Below, piece after piece: positions 63,186 through 64,000 of a stretch of 64,000 bases of DNA. The notes beneath the pieces are model-generated. The model did no database searches. It worked only from the letters and a program-made list of their open reading frames with translations, and was not told where the DNA came from. Source of the DNA: an uncultured Tropicimonas sp. (GTDB lineage Bacteria > Pseudomonadota > Alphaproteobacteria > Rhodobacterales > Rhodobacteraceae); NCBI GenBank assembly GCA_947497945.1, contig CANMIP010000008.1, forward strand, positions 124,001 to 188,000, written 5' to 3'. Each line of letters opens with the position of its first letter. The stretch's first letter is position 1. Made by a program: the position numbers and the translations under genes.

Positions 63186-63653
63186 TCAGATGTTGGAGCC
63201 GATATCGAGGCTGCCGACATTGCCGAAGAGCTGTTGCAGGAAGTTCAGGCCCTCGACATTGGAGGCGGTCACGCGGCGCGACAGCGCGACGACATTGCCG
63301 TCCTGCAATCCGAACCGTTCGATATTCGTGACCACGCCGTTGGAATTGAAGCTGATTGCGACAACCTCGCGCTCGATCACTTCCGGAGCATGCCAGACAT
63401 AGCTGCGAATTCGCTGGGAGACATAGTAATAGCCGGAATCGCGCAGCACGCCCGAGGAGGACGGCGCACCGACCGCATCGGCCACCGTGTCCCGGGTATC
63501 GACGCCGACGACGATTTCGGCCAGCTCCGCATCCGTGGGCGTGTAACCGTGATGGTCATAAAGCGGCGTGCAGGCGCCCGCGAGCGCGAGTCCCGCGCCG
63601 AGGCAACCCCCGCGCACCGACCGGCCCAGATATCCGTGCCAAACCCTGCCCAT
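63186..63653 (-). CDS. bamE: BamE-family outer-membrane assembly lipoprotein
   Basis: A 155-residue SmpA/OmlA (BamE) protein. The lipobox is LAGAC, with Cys about residue 28, followed by TPLYDHHGYTPTDAELAEIV, DTRDTVADAVGAPSSSG and YYYVSQRIRSYVWHAPEVI. It assists the BamA complex in folding outer-membrane proteins. The start at 63653 follows GAGGGC; GTG 63665 is an option. It is divergent from the DUF177 gene, a pairing common in alphaproteobacteria. Confidence 0.9.
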   Translation of the reverse strand: MGRVWHGYLGRSVRGGCLGAGLALAGACTPLYDHHGYTPTDAELAEIVVGVDTRDTVADAVGAPSSSGVLRDSGYYYVSQRIRSYVWHAPEVIEREVVAISFNSNGVVTNIERFGLQDGNVVALSRRVTASNVEGLNFLQQLFGNVGSLDIGSNI

Positions 63654-63737
63654 AACTGCCCTCACGCCTCTTGCTCGTCTGATTGTCTTCCGGCTTATAT
63701 CAATGGCATTCTTTTCTTCAAGAAAGGAAGACCCGCC

Positions 63738-64000
63738 ATGAATGCGACCGATTCGAACCGGAGGCTGGTGCTTGCGCGCCTCGCCAAGACCGAACCGACG
63801 CCCTTTCGGGTGGCGCCGGAGGCGGTGGATCTTGCCGCACTCCAGCGCGAACTGGACCTGTTGGGCCTGCGCAAGCTGCGCTTCGAGGGCCAGTTGATCC
63901 CCGAGGGACGCAATGACTGGCGGCTGGAAGCGATGCTCGGCGCGACGGCCATCCAGCCCTGCGCCATCACGCTTGCCCCGGTGACCACGCGAATCGACAC
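63738..64000 (+). CDS. DUF177/YceD family protein (5' part)
   Basis: The first 87 codons of a YceD/DUF177 protein. ALQRELDLLGLRKLRFEGQL, NDWRLEAMLGATAIQPCAIT and LAPVTTRIDT are family-like. In most bacteria it precedes rpmF and plsX, which probably lie just beyond the right edge. The ATG follows AGAAAGGAAG. It is linked to ribosome or 23S rRNA maturation in plants and bacteria, with no known enzymatic activity. Confidence 0.88.
   Translation, partial: MNATDSNRRLVLARLAKTEPTPFRVAPEAVDLAALQRELDLLGLRKLRFEGQLIPEGRNDWRLEAMLGATAIQPCAITLAPVTTRID

Noticed and set aside
1-64000. CRISPR arrays, prophage genes, integrases, rRNA
   Set aside because: No regularly spaced repeats, no phage structural or recombinase genes and no rRNA segments were recognised by reading.

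Overview
The window is high-GC DNA of an alphaproteobacterium, most probably a marine or soil member of the Rhodobacteraceae. The evidence is a complex I NDUFA12-type subunit, an accB-accC-aat-DUF2155-MlaD-NDUFA12 block, a trgA-trgB-cysK tellurite locus, a FliM/FliN-like flagellar protein of the Rhodobacterales type, a TRAP solute receptor, and a short-chain-acyl type XRE regulator. No phage or CRISPR array was seen.

Layout. 1-4.5 kb: end of a flagellar switch gene, then a two-component set (single-domain response regulator, small membrane protein, and a histidine kinase fused to a sodium/solute-symporter-like sensor). 4.5-5.5 kb holds no convincing gene. 5.5-12.3 kb: an XRE/acyl-regulator gene divergent from a complete LivJ-H-M-G-F type ABC importer. 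12.6-16.5 kb: a tartronate-semialdehyde-reductase-like gene, a GntR/FCD regulator and an atypical pyruvate kinase, linked by three TGTC-N-GACA palindromes. 16.8-27 kb: housekeeping genes (oxidoreductase, accBC, aat, DUF2155, MlaD, NDUFA12, RidA, FadL, clpP-clpX). 27-32.7 kb: AraC and GntR regulators, two enolase-superfamily acid-sugar enzymes and a TRAP receptor without its permease genes.

32.9-43.7 kb is the metabolic centre. A divergent locus carries a ribose/AI-2 type ABC importer (two permeases, receptor, ATPase), DhaK, two DhaL subunits, a SorC-regulator/DhaK fusion, and, on the other strand, a sugar-phosphate isomerase/epimerase-like TIM barrel. It looks like import, phosphorylation and isomerisation of a small keto-sugar or polyol whose identity is not shown. 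The last gene would both regulate the system and bind its substrate.

44-55.3 kb is an accessory island built of IS wreckage and metal-handling genes, ending beside tRNA-Ser(GGA). Between broken IS5, IS3 and IS110 copies lie a copper-type two-component system with a methionine-rich sensor, Met-rich secreted and membrane proteins, DUF302, a cobalamin-riboswitch-controlled cbtBA cobalt transporter, and a CopA ATPase behind a CueR-type operator. Reading through stop codons reveals decayed genes here: a c-type cytochrome, a DUF4357 protein, and a BNR-repeat Tat protein cut by an IS3 fragment. 55.5-64 kb returns to core genes: an AlaX editing protein, a DUF3772 MscS channel, cysK-trgB-trgA, a DNA photolyase, BamE and the start of a DUF177/YceD gene.
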